Assembly: GCA_024642285.1 (NCBI GenBank)
Contig: JAHEBJ010000002.1
Coordinates: 57,080 to 121,079, forward strand
Direction: 5' to 3'
From: Sphingobacteriales bacterium
GTDB taxonomy: Bacteria > Bacteroidota > Bacteroidia > Chitinophagales > Chitinophagaceae
DNA: 64,000 nucleotides
In this document: piece by piece, positions 43,659 through 53,065 of the stretch
How the letters are laid out: each line of letters opens with the position of its first letter
Numbering within the stretch: the stretch's first letter is position 1
Translations under genes and position numbers: made by a program
Notes under the pieces: model-generated
Databases searched by the model: none
The model's input: only the letters and a program-made list of their open reading frames with translations
What the model was told of the DNA's origin: nothing

Positions 43659-46067
43659 ATGAAAAGAATACTACTCTTGATTTTTATTGCCCTCTTTGCT
43701 TTAAAAACAGACAGTAACGCCCAATTTACCCGCTACATTGTAAAATTAAAAGACAAAGGAACAAATCCCTTTTCGCTGAGTAACCCTATTCAATATTTAA
43801 CGCAGCGGTCAATTGATCGCCGCACCAGATACAATATTCCGCTTGATTCAACCGACCTGCCGGTAACGCCAAGATATATTGATAGTATCCGTATGGCAGG
43901 TGCAGTAATTATTTTAAACCATTCAAAATGGCTAAACCAGGTAGCCATACAAACCAGTGATGCTGCGGCTTTGGCCAAAATAAACAGTTTCCCGTTTGTA
44001 GTGAGTACGGGACCAATTGGCAGTTTGGTAAATTCCAGCGGTAAGCCGGTTAATAAAAAACTGAATGTAGAAACAACCGAAATTACTGGTGATCAAGCAG
44101 CGCCACTCATCGCCGGCGATTTTTATAATTATGGTCTGAGTTATAACCAGGTTCATTTGAATAACGGGGATTTTTTACATAACCGTGGATTCAGGGGACA
44201 GGGTATGCATATGGCGATACTGGATGCCGGGTTTTATCATTATTTAACATTGCCAACGTTTGACAGTGTAAGGAATAACAACCAGATTTTAGGCACCTGG
44301 GATTTTGTTGCCGGTAATGCTAGTGTGAATGAAGATCACACACATGGAATGAATTGTTTTAGCATTATTTCGGCCAATATGCCGGGTACTTTTGTTGGTA
44401 CTGCACCTCAGGCTTCCTATTATTTGTATCGTACAGAAGATGTTGGCAGTGAGTACCCGATTGAAGAACAGAATTGGGTTGCTGGTATGGAAAGAGCCGA
44501 TAGTTTAGGCGTGGAAATAACTTCTACTTCCTTAGGCTATTTTACTTTTGATAATCCGATATTCAACTATACCTATGCCAACATGGATGGTAATACCAGC
44601 ATCAGTGCACGGGGTGCAGACCTGGCTGCTAAAAAAGGAATGCTGTGTTTGATTGCCGCTGGAAATGAGGGCAACAGTGCATGGCATTATTTAATTACAC
44701 CTTCTGATGCCGATAGTGTGATAGCAGTTGGTGCTGTAAACAATGCCGGAGTGGTAGGTGGTTTCAGCAGTTATGGACCAAGCGGCGACGGTCAAATAAA
44801 ACCTTCTGTAGCGGCTGTTGGTGTGAGTGCTGTTATTGCAAATCCAAATACCGGACAGCCAACTTTTGGTAGCGGCACTTCGTTTGCCACACCTAATATG
44901 GCTGGTTTAACAACCTGTTTGTGGCAGGCTTTTCCCGAGATTAATAATATAGGCATCATCAATGTAATGCAGGAATCTGCAACACGTGCAAATAATCCGG
45001 ATGACCGGGTTGGTTACGGAATACCTGACATGAAGAAAGCTTTTGTAAAACTCATTAAACAATTATATGCTCAGCAATCCTCGGTTTCAAACTGCAGCGT
45101 GACTTTAAATTGGGCTGCCAAAACAGATTCTGCGATCAGTATTGTGGTAGAAAGAAAACTTCCTTCTGAGTCTGTTTATACAACGATCAGTACCAAAACT
45201 TCCTCCGGCTCTTTTAAACTGAATTATTTTTCACACACTGATGATCTGAGAAATTTTCCTACATCAGGTATTATCTATCGTTTTAAAATGAACATTGCTG
45301 CCGATACAAGTTTTTATTTAGACAGCATGACTATTAGTTTTACACCAAAGCCAAACCTTGGAATTGACAATGCAGCTGCGGCTTGTACAGGCTATACAGT
45401 TAACCTGACAACAGTATTTAACACATCAGGGTTAACAACAAACTGGACGCTTGGCGGAAATGCAGTTGCTACACCCAATGCAGTTTCAGCAGCTGGCAAC
45501 TACCAGTTAATTGCAACAAATTCCAGTGGCTGTTCCGACACGGCAAATGTAACTGTGAGTTTTAATCCCAAGCCCGACCTTGGAGTTGATCTGAGTTTTA
45601 CAAAATGTACAGATAGTACAATAAACCTAACAACTTTATATTCAACATCAGGTTTAACCACTAGCTGGAGTTTTGGTGGAGTACCGGTTTCGAATCCATC
45701 GGCAGTTGCGGCAGCAGGCATTTACCAACTGATAGTATCAAATAATTTTAGTTGCATGGATACTGCAACGGTAAATATTACCAACGATCAGCAAATATGT
45801 ATTGCAGCATTGATTGAAAAAATAACCATCAGCCCTAATCCGGTTACTGATAAACTCAGTGTTTTGATAATAAGAAAGGAGGCTGTTAAAGTGGATATTT
45901 TAATTCACAATTCTGCCGGACAGATCGTACATCGCTCAAGCCGCCAACAGGTAGCCGGCTCAAGCACTTACTCTATTCCGATGAAAAATCTGGGTGGAGG
46001 AATTTACTTTGTAACAGTGACACTGAACAATAAAAAAGAAGTGATTAAAAAAATAGTACGGCAATAA
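43659..46067 (+). CDS. Subtilisin-like S8 serine protease with T9SS type A sorting domain
   Basis: 802 residues. A signal peptide (ending SNAQ) is followed by a prodomain-like region (RYIVKLKDKGTNPFSL, LTQRSIDRRTRYNIPLD), then the S8 catalytic domain with Asp in MHMAILDAGFYH, His in EDHTHGMNCFS, Asn in CLIAAGNEGNS and Ser in GSGTSFATPNMAGLTT. Two tandem modules of about 75 residues follow (PKPNLGIDNAAAACTGYTVN; PKPDLGVDLSFTKCTDSTIN), nearly identical in plan. The end is a T9SS type A domain (ISPNPVTDKLSVLI, GGGIYFVTVTLNNKKEVIKK). It is exported to the surface or medium. Its stop is only five bases from that of the convergent methyltransferase gene. Confidence 0.94.
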   Translation: MKRILLLIFIALFALKTDSNAQFTRYIVKLKDKGTNPFSLSNPIQYLTQRSIDRRTRYNIPLDSTDLPVTPRYIDSIRMAGAVIILNHSKWLNQVAIQTSDAAALAKINSFPFVVSTGPIGSLVNSSGKPVNKKLNVETTEITGDQAAPLIAGDFYNYGLSYNQVHLNNGDFLHNRGFRGQGMHMAILDAGFYHYLTLPTFDSVRNNNQILGTWDFVAGNASVNEDHTHGMNCFSIISANMPGTFVGTAPQASYYLYRTEDVGSEYPIEEQNWVAGMERADSLGVEITSTSLGYFTFDNPIFNYTYANMDGNTSISARGADLAAKKGMLCLIAAGNEGNSAWHYLITPSDADSVIAVGAVNNAGVVGGFSSYGPSGDGQIKPSVAAVGVSAVIANPNTGQPTFGSGTSFATPNMAGLTTCLWQAFPEINNIGIINVMQESATRANNPDDRVGYGIPDMKKAFVKLIKQLYAQQSSVSNCSVTLNWAAKTDSAISIVVERKLPSESVYTTISTKTSSGSFKLNYFSHTDDLRNFPTSGIIYRFKMNIAADTSFYLDSMTISFTPKPNLGIDNAAAACTGYTVNLTTVFNTSGLTTNWTLGGNAVATPNAVSAAGNYQLIATNSSGCSDTANVTVSFNPKPDLGVDLSFTKCTDSTINLTTLYSTSGLTTSWSFGGVPVSNPSAVAAAGIYQLIVSNNFSCMDTATVNITNDQQICIAALIEKITISPNPVTDKLSVLIIRKEAVKVDILIHNSAGQIVHRSSRQQVAGSSTYSIPMKNLGGGIYFVTVTLNNKKEVIKKIVRQ

Positions 46068-46072
46068 AATGA

Positions 46073-47230
46073 TTAGTTTTTGAAAACGGCCACAAACATT
46101 GAATCGGCTTTTTTATCGTAACCTTTTAATAATTCCATTTGCAATAACTGCAGATGGAATTTTTCTTTGATGAAATTCACTACTTCTTCATTTTCTTTTT
46201 TAAAAACTGAACAAGTGATATAAATAAAAAGGCCGCCTTTTTGCAATTGAGGAATTGTATTAGAAACAATTTTTCGCTGCAGGTTTGCATAATCATCAAT
46301 AGACTTCCGTTTAAAATAAAATAACTGCTCAGGAGTTCGGCTCCAAGTACCGCTACCGGTGCAGGGTGCATCGCAAATGACAAGTTGATAGTTGACAGGT
46401 GATTGTTTACAGTTCTCATCAGCCAAATCGGCGACAAAGGATTGGTAGTTGTTGATCCCTGCTGTTTTAAATCTTTTTTCAAGGTTTGATAATATGCTTT
46501 CCCTGATGTCTGAAACTGTTAACTCAAACTTTCCTTCAAGAATATCATAGGCCAGAATAGATTTGCCGCCGCTTGCTGCACAGCAATCCCAAACATTTGG
46601 AAATGATTTTCCCTTTTCTGAATTCTTCAGATAGTTTAAAACTTGCTGCGAATTGACGTCCTGAACAACCACTTCTTTATCTATAGCCAAAACAGTTTCA
46701 AGCTTTGATGAATTGGGTAGGATGATACTATTTTCCTCAAGCATTTGAAATTCAATTCCGGCGGCTTCAAGTTTTTGAACTACGGATTTTTTTTGTCCCG
46801 GTCTTATCCGAAGAAATAGATCCGGCTGAATAAAAAATGATTTGCAAAAGGGCTCAAACTCAATCCCTTCAGTGAGTTCGTCGGCAATAGAAAAAACCCC
46901 GGAGTAGTTTATTCCCGCAATTTCACATTTCTCTTCAAGCGGTGTTTCAATTAAGGCATTCCACTCCGATTTATGAAATTCAAGAAATTCATTTTTAGTT
47001 TGGGCACATAAAAAAGTTGCTGTGATGATTCTTTGATCAAGATCTGCATTTGTAATTGCATTACCAAGCCGGTAAAAATTGTAGCAGAGCGCAGCGATTT
47101 GTTTTCTGTCCTTCGATCCATATTTTTTGCTGGCACTAAAATATTTTTTTAAAAACGCAGCAAGCGGTATTTCACCTGCAAAGGATTCAATTATCTTTTT
47201 GGCAGTATTTAAATATGAGTGATAGCGCAT
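46073..47230 (-). CDS. RsmB/RsmF-type rRNA (cytosine-C5) methyltransferase
   Basis: 385 residues. The N-terminal 140 residues are a helical RNA-binding part, followed by a SAM Rossmann domain. Motif I is WDCCAASGGKSILAYDI (usual C-A-x-P-G-G-K with Pro replaced by Ser). Motif IV is CDAPCTGSGTW and motif VI is ITCSVFKKENEEVV, which together give the two Cys expected of m5C methyltransferases. The target base in this organism is not determined; RsmB (16S C967) is the most common. The -7 like TATTTTTG at 47236-47243 ends five bases before the ATG, right after the odhB terminator. Confidence 0.9.
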   Translation of the reverse strand: MRYHSYLNTAKKIIESFAGEIPLAAFLKKYFSASKKYGSKDRKQIAALCYNFYRLGNAITNADLDQRIITATFLCAQTKNEFLEFHKSEWNALIETPLEEKCEIAGINYSGVFSIADELTEGIEFEPFCKSFFIQPDLFLRIRPGQKKSVVQKLEAAGIEFQMLEENSIILPNSSKLETVLAIDKEVVVQDVNSQQVLNYLKNSEKGKSFPNVWDCCAASGGKSILAYDILEGKFELTVSDIRESILSNLEKRFKTAGINNYQSFVADLADENCKQSPVNYQLVICDAPCTGSGTWSRTPEQLFYFKRKSIDDYANLQRKIVSNTIPQLQKGGLFIYITCSVFKKENEEVVNFIKEKFHLQLLQMELLKGYDKKADSMFVAVFKN

Positions 47231-47244
47231 AACGGCAAAAATAA

Positions 47245-47268
47245 AGCCTGCAGTTTTAAGTGCAGGCT
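47245..47268 (-). terminator. Terminator of odhB
   Basis: AGCCTGCA pairs with TGCAGGCT around an eight-base loop and is followed on the minus strand by TTATTTTTG. The same T run reads as a TATTTTTG promoter box for the next gene. Confidence 0.85.
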
Positions 47269-47293
47269 ATAATTATTTAAATCTCAAATGTAA

Positions 47294-48496
47294 TCAGAGT
47301 TCCAATAAACTCTTTACAGGATCTTTCCCGAACAATAATAATTCAGGGTTTTCCAGAAGTTCTTTCACCCTCACTAAAAATCCAACTGATTCCCTGCCAT
47401 CAATGATTCTGTGATCATAACTCAGGGCCACATACATCATCGGTTTAATAACAACCTGACCGTTTACCGCCATTGGTCGTTCTACAATATTATGCATACC
47501 CAAAATCGCCGATTGAGGAATATTGATGATCGGTGTACTCATCATCGAACCAAAAACTCCGCCATTGGTGATGGTGAAGGTTCCTCCGGTCATCTCTTCA
47601 ATGGTCAATTTATTTTCTTTTGCTTTAGTGGCCAGTTCAACAACAGTGGCTTCAATACCTGCCATGCTTAAACTTTCAGCATTCCTAATTACAGGTACCA
47701 CTAATCCTTTAGGCGCACTAACCGCAATAGAGATATCGCAAAAATCGTGGTAGATAATATTTTCTCCGTCGATATAAGCATTAACCGATGGCCATTCCAT
47801 CAACGCATAAGTACAGGCTTTGGTAAAGAAGCTCATGAAGCCAAGGTTTACTCCATGCAGCTCTTTAAATTTATCTTTATATTTTTTCCTGGTGTCCATT
47901 ACGGCACTCATGTCCACCTCATTAAAAGTGGTTAACATGGCAGTTGTATTTTTTGCTTCAACTAATCGCCTGCTGATGGTCTTGCGCAGGTTACTCATTT
48001 TTTGTTCTCTTTCATTCCGCCCAAACAAAACGATGCCCGGTCTTCTACCAGGGTTATTCAACGCATCCAGTACATCTGCCTTCACAATTTTTCCGTTGCT
48101 GCCAGAGGCAGTTAAACCTTTTACGTCAACTTTTTTATCTGCGATTATTGCGGCTGCAACTGGAGTGGCTTTTAAATCGGTTTGAGCTTTAGCAGATTTA
48201 GATTCTTCTTTTGCTAAAGGTGCATCTGTTTCCACTTTTTCAACTTCGGCAGGTTTTTCAGCATCGGTGTCAATTGAACAAACCACATCGCCAATATTCA
48301 AAGTGTCGCCTTCTTTAGCAATTGTTTTTATTGCACCCGCCTGCTCAGCATTTAATTCAAAGGTTGCCTTCTCACTTTCCAGTTCAGCAATTACCTCATC
48401 CCTGTTCGCCCATTCTCCATCTTTCTTGTGCCACTTAACCAGGGTTACCTCACTTATGCTCTCACCAACAGTTGGAACTTTTATTTCAATTGACAT
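47294..48496 (-). CDS. odhB: Dihydrolipoyl succinyltransferase, E2 of 2-oxoglutarate dehydrogenase
   Basis: 400 residues. E2 transfers the succinyl group from lipoate to CoA in the TCA cycle. An N-terminal lipoyl domain ([21 protein letters not shown]) has the lipoylated Lys in [14 protein letters not shown] linker and the peripheral subunit-binding domain ([20 protein letters not shown]) follow, and the catalytic domain ends with [19 protein letters not shown] (HxxxDG). GESI and GRESVGF favour 2-oxoglutarate over pyruvate dehydrogenase. The E1 partner (sucA) is not in the window and would lie elsewhere or upstream in a different order. Confidence 0.95.
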   Translation of the reverse strand: MSIEIKVPTVGESISEVTLVKWHKKDGEWANRDEVIAELESEKATFELNAEQAGAIKTIAKEGDTLNIGDVVCSIDTDAEKPAEVEKVETDAPLAKEESKSAKAQTDLKATPVAAAIIADKKVDVKGLTASGSNGKIVKADVLDALNNPGRRPGIVLFGRNEREQKMSNLRKTISRRLVEAKNTTAMLTTFNEVDMSAVMDTRKKYKDKFKELHGVNLGFMSFFTKACTYALMEWPSVNAYIDGENIIYHDFCDISIAVSAPKGLVVPVIRNAESLSMAGIEATVVELATKAKENKLTIEEMTGGTFTITNGGVFGSMMSTPIINIPQSAILGMHNIVERPMAVNGQVVIKPMMYVALSYDHRIIDGRESVGFLVRVKELLENPELLLFGKDPVKSLLEL

Positions 48497-48604
48497 TTAA
48501 TGTAATTTATAGTTGTGCAAATTTCGGGGAATTTTAAGGATTATTAAAATTGATTTCCAAGATAGATCTGAACTTAGACGGTAGTATGCTAAGTCTTGCT
48601 AAAA

Positions 48605-48637
48605 AAGACAAAAAAAAACAGCGCTTCAGCGGCTGTT
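48605..48637 (-). terminator. Terminator of the sigma factor gene
   Basis: AACAGC(C)GCT pairs with AGCGCTGTT with one bulged C, followed on the minus strand by nine Ts. It lies about 25 bases after the stop. Confidence 0.88.
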
Positions 48638-48662
48638 CGTCAAAATAGAAAGCAATTAATAT

Positions 48663-49532
48663 TTAAGTTCCCAAGTAAGCTTTTAGCAATTTACAGCGGG
48701 ATGCACTGCGAAGTTTGGTTATAGCTTTATCTTTTATCTGCCTAACCCGTTCCCTGGTAAGGTTAAAATGTTCACCAATATCTTCCAGGCTCAGGGCATG
48801 ATCTACACCTATTCCAAAAAAGTAACGGATCACATCTTTTTGCCTTTCAGTAAGGGTACTTAAAGAACGATCAATTTCGGTCTTTAAAGATGCTTTAAAA
48901 GCCAGCGCATCATCAGTTTTTTCGGCATTATGATTGATCATAACATCAATCAAAGTACTGTCTTCGCCATCCGACAAGGGTTGATCCATACTTATATGAC
49001 GAGACGAAGATCCAAGCGCAGCTGCAATATCTTCCACTTCCATTTCAAGTAAAAAAGCCAACTCTTCAGGCGTAGGCTCTCTTTCAAACTCCTGCTCCAA
49101 CTGGGAAAACGCTTTGCTGATACGGTTGGTTAGTCCTACTTTATTTAGTGGCAACCGCACAATTCTCGATTGTTCAGCCAAAGCCTGTAAAATACTCTGC
49201 CGTATCCACCATACTGCGTAGGAAATAAATTTAAAGCCCCGTGTTTCATCAAAACGCTGAGCTGCTTTTATAAGTCCAAGATTTCCTTCGTTGATAAGAT
49301 CGGGCAGGGTAAGGCCCTGGTTTTGGTATTGTTTTGCTACCGAAACAACAAAACGCAAATTGGCTTTGGTTAGTTTTTCCAGTGCCTTTTGATCGCCTTG
49401 TTTAATTTTAATTGCGAGTTTAACTTCTTCCTCCGGAGTAATTAATTCAACTTTCCCAATCTCTTGCAGATATTTTTCTAAACTCTGACTTTCACGATTT
49501 GTGATGGACTTAGTGATTTTTAGCTGACGCAT
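48663..49532 (-). CDS. rpoD: Primary RNA polymerase sigma factor (short sigma-70)
   Basis: 289 residues from [20 protein letters not shown]; an ATG two codons earlier is also possible. Region 1.1 and the long non-conserved insert of E. coli RpoD are missing, as in Bacteroidota sigma-A. Region 1.2 is [19 protein letters not shown], regions 2.1-2.4 span [20 protein letters not shown] and [19 protein letters not shown], region 3 is [18 protein letters not shown], and regions 4.1/4.2 are [19 protein letters not shown] and [19 protein letters not shown]. It would recognise the TTTG/TAnnTTTG promoters seen elsewhere here. An 11-bp inverted repeat lies about 60 bases before the start. Confidence 0.96.
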   Translation of the reverse strand: MRQLKITKSITNRESQSLEKYLQEIGKVELITPEEEVKLAIKIKQGDQKALEKLTKANLRFVVSVAKQYQNQGLTLPDLINEGNLGLIKAAQRFDETRGFKFISYAVWWIRQSILQALAEQSRIVRLPLNKVGLTNRISKAFSQLEQEFEREPTPEELAFLLEMEVEDIAAALGSSSRHISMDQPLSDGEDSTLIDVMINHNAEKTDDALAFKASLKTEIDRSLSTLTERQKDVIRYFFGIGVDHALSLEDIGEHFNLTRERVRQIKDKAITKLRSASRCKLLKAYLGT

Positions 49533-49591
49533 ACTCATAAGCCTTACAATTTAAAGGTTAAGCAGAAAAAAAGTTTTTGGGTTAATAATTT

Positions 49592-49616
49592 GTTAAAAAC
49601 TGTCGCAGTTATTAAC
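49592..49616. promoter_or_regulatory. Inverted repeat upstream of rpoD
   Basis: GTTAAAAACTG-TCG-CAGTTATTAAC has 11-bp arms with a single mismatch and a 3-base spacer. It lies in the 271-base region between rpoD and the START-like gene, the largest gap in the window. An operator or an mRNA hairpin is possible. The rest of the gap is AT-rich without further structure beyond the next promoter. Confidence 0.45.
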
Positions 49617-49743
49617 GTAATTTATACTTTTTATTATACTCCACCAAAAAAAAAAATATAAAAGGCTGGATTTCAGTGGCTTTGAAACAATTTTGTTTAA
49701 TATTATTATTTATATCTTAAACAAAAAATAAATAGATAAATAA

Positions 49744-49773
49744 TTTGTACTGCTGATTATTTTGTTATTATTG
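49744..49773 (+). promoter_or_regulatory. Promoter of the START-like gene (TTTG, 18-base spacer, TATTATTG)
   Basis: TTTG at 49744-49747 and TATTATTG at 49766-49773 match the consensus with one deviation in the -7 box and with the same 18-base spacer as the guaB promoter. Confidence 0.5.
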
Positions 49774-49803
49774 CAGCATAACAAGGATATTTAAATATTA
49801 AGA

Positions 49804-50184
49804 ATGAGTAAGAAAGTTTTATATACATTGGAATACCCCGTAAGATGTTCCCCTGGTATTTTGTATGAATTTTTAAGGACACCCGCAGGGTTACAGGAGT
49901 GGTTTGCCGATAAGGTAGATGAGCGTGACGGCACATTCACATTTAGTTGGAATGGAAATGAAGACAATGCAGAATTGTTAGATAGTGAAGATGATAAATT
50001 TGTTCGTTTCAGATGGGACTACATGACCAAAGATGAATATTTTGAATGGCGGATCGATAAGTCGGAAGTTACCAATCAAACTATTTTGGTTGTCAGTGAT
50101 TTTGCCGAGAAAAAAGAAATTAAAGATCAAAGTCAGTTATGGGAATACCAGGTGAAAGAATTATTTCATCGCCTGGGCAGTTAA
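49804..50184 (+). CDS. START-like domain protein (SRPBCC fold)
   Basis: 126 residues. The opening YTLEYPVRCSPGILYEFLRT and GLQEWFADKVDERDGTFTF, then VRFRWDYMTKDEYFEWRIDK, fit the START-like family conserved in Bacteroidota, related to the AHSA1/SRPBCC ligand-binding fold. The ligand is unknown. It is cytoplasmic, with no signal peptide. Its TAA stop and that of the opposing gene share the palindrome TTAA at 50181-50184. Confidence 0.85.
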   Translation: MSKKVLYTLEYPVRCSPGILYEFLRTPAGLQEWFADKVDERDGTFTFSWNGNEDNAELLDSEDDKFVRFRWDYMTKDEYFEWRIDKSEVTNQTILVVSDFAEKKEIKDQSQLWEYQVKELFHRLGS

Positions 50185-50795
50185 GGTCCTAACCACTTTA
50201 CAATATCGGCAAAACGCTTCTCCAGCAAATCAGGTAAGTTCTCAAAATTCTCCAGCGGATAATTTATAGCAAGCTTAATAAATTTTTTATCCCTGATCAA
50301 GTGAGCTGATTCGTCAACCGAAAGTGATATTAAACTTTGGTAATTATCTTTTTCAAAATGATGATGCCATTGGCTTTCATTAATATTTAGGTGGGCGTCT
50401 TGCTGTTGTATGAATTCGATATTGTCAATTATTTTTTCCTCAAACTTTTTTTTATACGATCCGGAGAGATGCAAAGTGATGCTGAAAAAATTTCCCCACC
50501 AAAACATAGTCCTTACTGCGAAAATATTTTCGTCTTCAAAACAACGGGGATAGTCGAGTATGAGATAGGGTAATTGCAGATAGTTTTCGCCTTTCGAAAT
50601 TTTACTTTCCGACCTAAGGACTGCTTCGGGCAACCAATCTTTTTCCCCTAATACAATTGCTTTTTGCTTATCAGATAATTGGCCCATCATAACCTGTATC
50701 TTATCGATGATCACACGTTTCGTTAAAATCCAGCGCTGGTTTGTAACCAGTTCCTGTTCCTCATCAGAAAGTATTAATTTTGAAATATTATTCAT
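50181..50795 (-). CDS. Unknown protein, tail-to-tail with the START-like gene
   Basis: 204 residues with no signal peptide or membrane segment. The opening SKLILSDEEQELVTNQRWIL and the later YLQLPYLILDYPRCF and IFAVRTMFWWGNFFSITLHL are the most conserved-looking parts; the WWGN region is rich in aromatics. No family was recognised. It converges on the START-like gene with a 4-base overlap of stop codons and is divergent from lptF with 47 bases between, so the arrangement is compact and probably stable. Confidence 0.75.
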   Translation of the reverse strand: MNNISKLILSDEEQELVTNQRWILTKRVIIDKIQVMMGQLSDKQKAIVLGEKDWLPEAVLRSESKISKGENYLQLPYLILDYPRCFEDENIFAVRTMFWWGNFFSITLHLSGSYKKKFEEKIIDNIEFIQQQDAHLNINESQWHHHFEKDNYQSLISLSVDESAHLIRDKKFIKLAINYPLENFENLPDLLEKRFADIVKWLGP

Positions 50796-50842
50796 CAGTC
50801 GTCAATTTACTACATTAAATTTTATTTCATTCCCTGCTTTGC

Positions 50843-52282
50843 ATGATAAAGAAATTAGATAAACTTATTCTTAAATCATTTATCGGACCGTTTATCATAA
50901 CGTTCTTCATTGCTTTTTTTGTATTGATGATGCAGGGCCTGTGGAAATACCTGGATGACCTTGTGGGTAAAGGTTTAGACTTTATCACTATCGGAAAATT
51001 CTTATGGTATGTAAGCGCTTCTATGCTTACGCTGGCTATGCCAATCGCTATTCTTATTTCATCCATCATGACTTTTGGAAACCTTGGCGAAAGTTTTGAA
51101 CTTGTTGCCATAAAATCCTCGGGCATTTCACTGCTACGGTTTATGCGTCCGTTGATTTGGGTAGCGGTGCTTTTCTGCGGCATCACATTTATGTTTGCCA
51201 ACTACGTGATACCCTATGCCAATTTAAAGTTTGTAGCTTTGTATAACGACATATATTATAAGAAGCCGGCTTTCGATCTGAGGGAAGGTGTATTCTTTAC
51301 TCATATCCCGAACTATGCGATAAAAGCAGGTAAAAAAGATCCCGACGGAAAAACCATTCACAATGTGCTTATCTACGATCAAACCAATTCCCTGCAAAAC
51401 AACACCATAATTGCGGAAACAGGTGTAATGACAATTTCGAAGGACAAAAAATTTCTAGAGTTTAATCTGTCAAATGGATTCAGATACCAGGAGAATGGAA
51501 ATATTGGCGACAGCAGTACCGAATTCATCAGGCTGGGCTTCAAATCCTTTAAAAAACTTTTTGACGTGAGCTCATTGCAAATTCAAAATACAAACGATAG
51601 TGTGTACCGCAATAATTTTAAAATGTTGAGTGCCGGGCAGATTAATAATTCGCTTGACTCCCTATATAGAATGAATGATTCTCTTTCAAAACGGTTGAAC
51701 CGTACTTTCGATATTTATTTGCCATACACTTCTGCGCAGGACAGTAATAAAAAAACAATTCCTGTTGTTTCATCCCCAAAAAATGCTTTTGATTCCATAA
51801 TTCCCGACTCGGCCCGTTTCATCGTTTATAACACTGCCATTGGCATTGCCAACAACCTGAAGAATACGCTGGAAAGCTCGGGCAATGAAATGGAGAACAG
51901 GAAAGCTGAGATCAAGTTTCATAAAATTGAATGGCACCGGAAATTCTCATTATCAATGGCCTGCTTTGTTTTATTTTTTATTGGTGCGCCTTTAGGCTCC
52001 ATTATCCGCAAAGGGGGGCTGGGTATGCCGCTGGTAGTTGCTATCATTTTCTTTTTACAGTTTCACCTGTTGAATATGTTTGGCGAAAAATTTGTGAAAC
52101 AAGATACCTTGTCGCCGTTTACAGGAATGTGGCTGGCTGTTTTAGTACTTGCTCCGGTTGGTATTTTTCTTACTTATAAAGCCATGCACGACTCACAATT
52201 GTTTAACAAAGAATATTATTACCGGGTAGCTAAAAAAGTGAAAAATATTTTCAGTAAATTTAGAATCCGTTCAACTTCTTAA
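50843..52282 (+). CDS. LptF/LptG-family LPS export permease
   Basis: 479 residues. Six membrane helices arranged 3+3 around a periplasmic beta-jellyroll domain are the LptF/G plan. Seen are LKSFIGPFIITFFIAFFVLM and ASMLTLAMPIAILISSIMTFG with the coupling segment FELVAIKSSGISLLRFMRP, then a periplasmic domain (about 130-370) and the last three helices (LSMACFVLFFIGAPLGSIIR; GMPLVVAIIFFLQFHLLNMF; MWLAVLVLAPVGIFLTY). It moves LPS from the inner membrane to the periplasmic bridge with LptB. It heads a tight plus-strand series (11, 13 and 26 bases to the next genes). Confidence 0.92.
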   Translation: MIKKLDKLILKSFIGPFIITFFIAFFVLMMQGLWKYLDDLVGKGLDFITIGKFLWYVSASMLTLAMPIAILISSIMTFGNLGESFELVAIKSSGISLLRFMRPLIWVAVLFCGITFMFANYVIPYANLKFVALYNDIYYKKPAFDLREGVFFTHIPNYAIKAGKKDPDGKTIHNVLIYDQTNSLQNNTIIAETGVMTISKDKKFLEFNLSNGFRYQENGNIGDSSTEFIRLGFKSFKKLFDVSSLQIQNTNDSVYRNNFKMLSAGQINNSLDSLYRMNDSLSKRLNRTFDIYLPYTSAQDSNKKTIPVVSSPKNAFDSIIPDSARFIVYNTAIGIANNLKNTLESSGNEMENRKAEIKFHKIEWHRKFSLSMACFVLFFIGAPLGSIIRKGGLGMPLVVAIIFFLQFHLLNMFGEKFVKQDTLSPFTGMWLAVLVLAPVGIFLTYKAMHDSQLFNKEYYYRVAKKVKNIFSKFRIRSTS

Positions 52283-52293
52283 ATTAACATTAA

Positions 52294-53052
52294 ATGACAA
52301 CGCAAAAAAAAACCAACCGCAGAACTTTTATTTCAGATACTGTTAAAGGAGGACTCGCCGTAAGTGTTGGATTGAGTGCCGCCGCTCCTTTGTTACAATC
52401 GTTTTCTGAACGGCAGTCTTATGTTCCGGGAAATTTTAAAACCGGGTTTGATCAACAGCCGCTGCCATACGAATATAATGCATTGGAAAATATTGTAGAT
52501 GCCATGACCATGGAAATTCATTATACTAAACATGCCGCTGGCTATTCTAAAAATGTAAAGGATGCTGCCGTTGCTGAAAAAGTCGATATGACAAAACCGT
52601 TGGAAGAGGTGCTTGTTAAAATTTCTTCCTACTCAACTAAAATGCGAAACAATGCCGGTGGCCATTATAACCACGAAATGTTCTGGCAAAGTATGCGGCC
52701 AAAAAAAGAAAACAATGCACCTTCCGGCAAGTTGATGGAATGCATTGTTAAAGACTTTACATCATTCGAATATTTTAAAAAACAATTTGGCGATGCGGCT
52801 AAAACCCGTTTTGGCAGCGGCTGGGCATGGCTTTATACAAACAAAAACAAAAAACTGCTGATTGGTTCAACGCCCAACCAGGATAACCCGCTGATGGATA
52901 TCAGCGATATTAAAGGAATGCCCATCCTTGGAATTGATGTTTGGGAACATGCGTACTATTTAAAGTATCAGAATAAAAGAGCAGAATATGTTGACAACTG
53001 GTGGCAGGTGGTTAACTGGGATACTGTTTCGAATAGATTTGATCAATTATAA
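52294..53052 (+). CDS. Exported Fe/Mn superoxide dismutase
   Basis: 252 residues. The SOD fold is complete: metal ligands are in MEIHYTKHAAGY (His), GGHYNHEMFWQ (His) and GIDVWEHAYYLKYQ (Asp and His). The Asp-x-Trp-Glu-His-Ala-Tyr signature is exact. The N-terminus KTNRRTFISDTVKGGLAVSV has a twin-arginine pattern followed by a hydrophobic stretch to about residue 35, so export to the periplasm by Tat is predicted. Metal choice between Fe and Mn cannot be read here. It follows lptF by 11 bases. Confidence 0.92.
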   Translation: MTTQKKTNRRTFISDTVKGGLAVSVGLSAAAPLLQSFSERQSYVPGNFKTGFDQQPLPYEYNALENIVDAMTMEIHYTKHAAGYSKNVKDAAVAEKVDMTKPLEEVLVKISSYSTKMRNNAGGHYNHEMFWQSMRPKKENNAPSGKLMECIVKDFTSFEYFKKQFGDAAKTRFGSGWAWLYTNKNKKLLIGSTPNQDNPLMDISDIKGMPILGIDVWEHAYYLKYQNKRAEYVDNWWQVVNWDTVSNRFDQL

Positions 53053-53065
53053 ATAAAACAAGTTC

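Noticed and set aside
49533..49803. Possible small RNA or tRNA in the largest intergenic gap
   Set aside because: No cloverleaf or strong structure besides the inverted repeat; the region is AT-rich and contains promoter-like sequence only.
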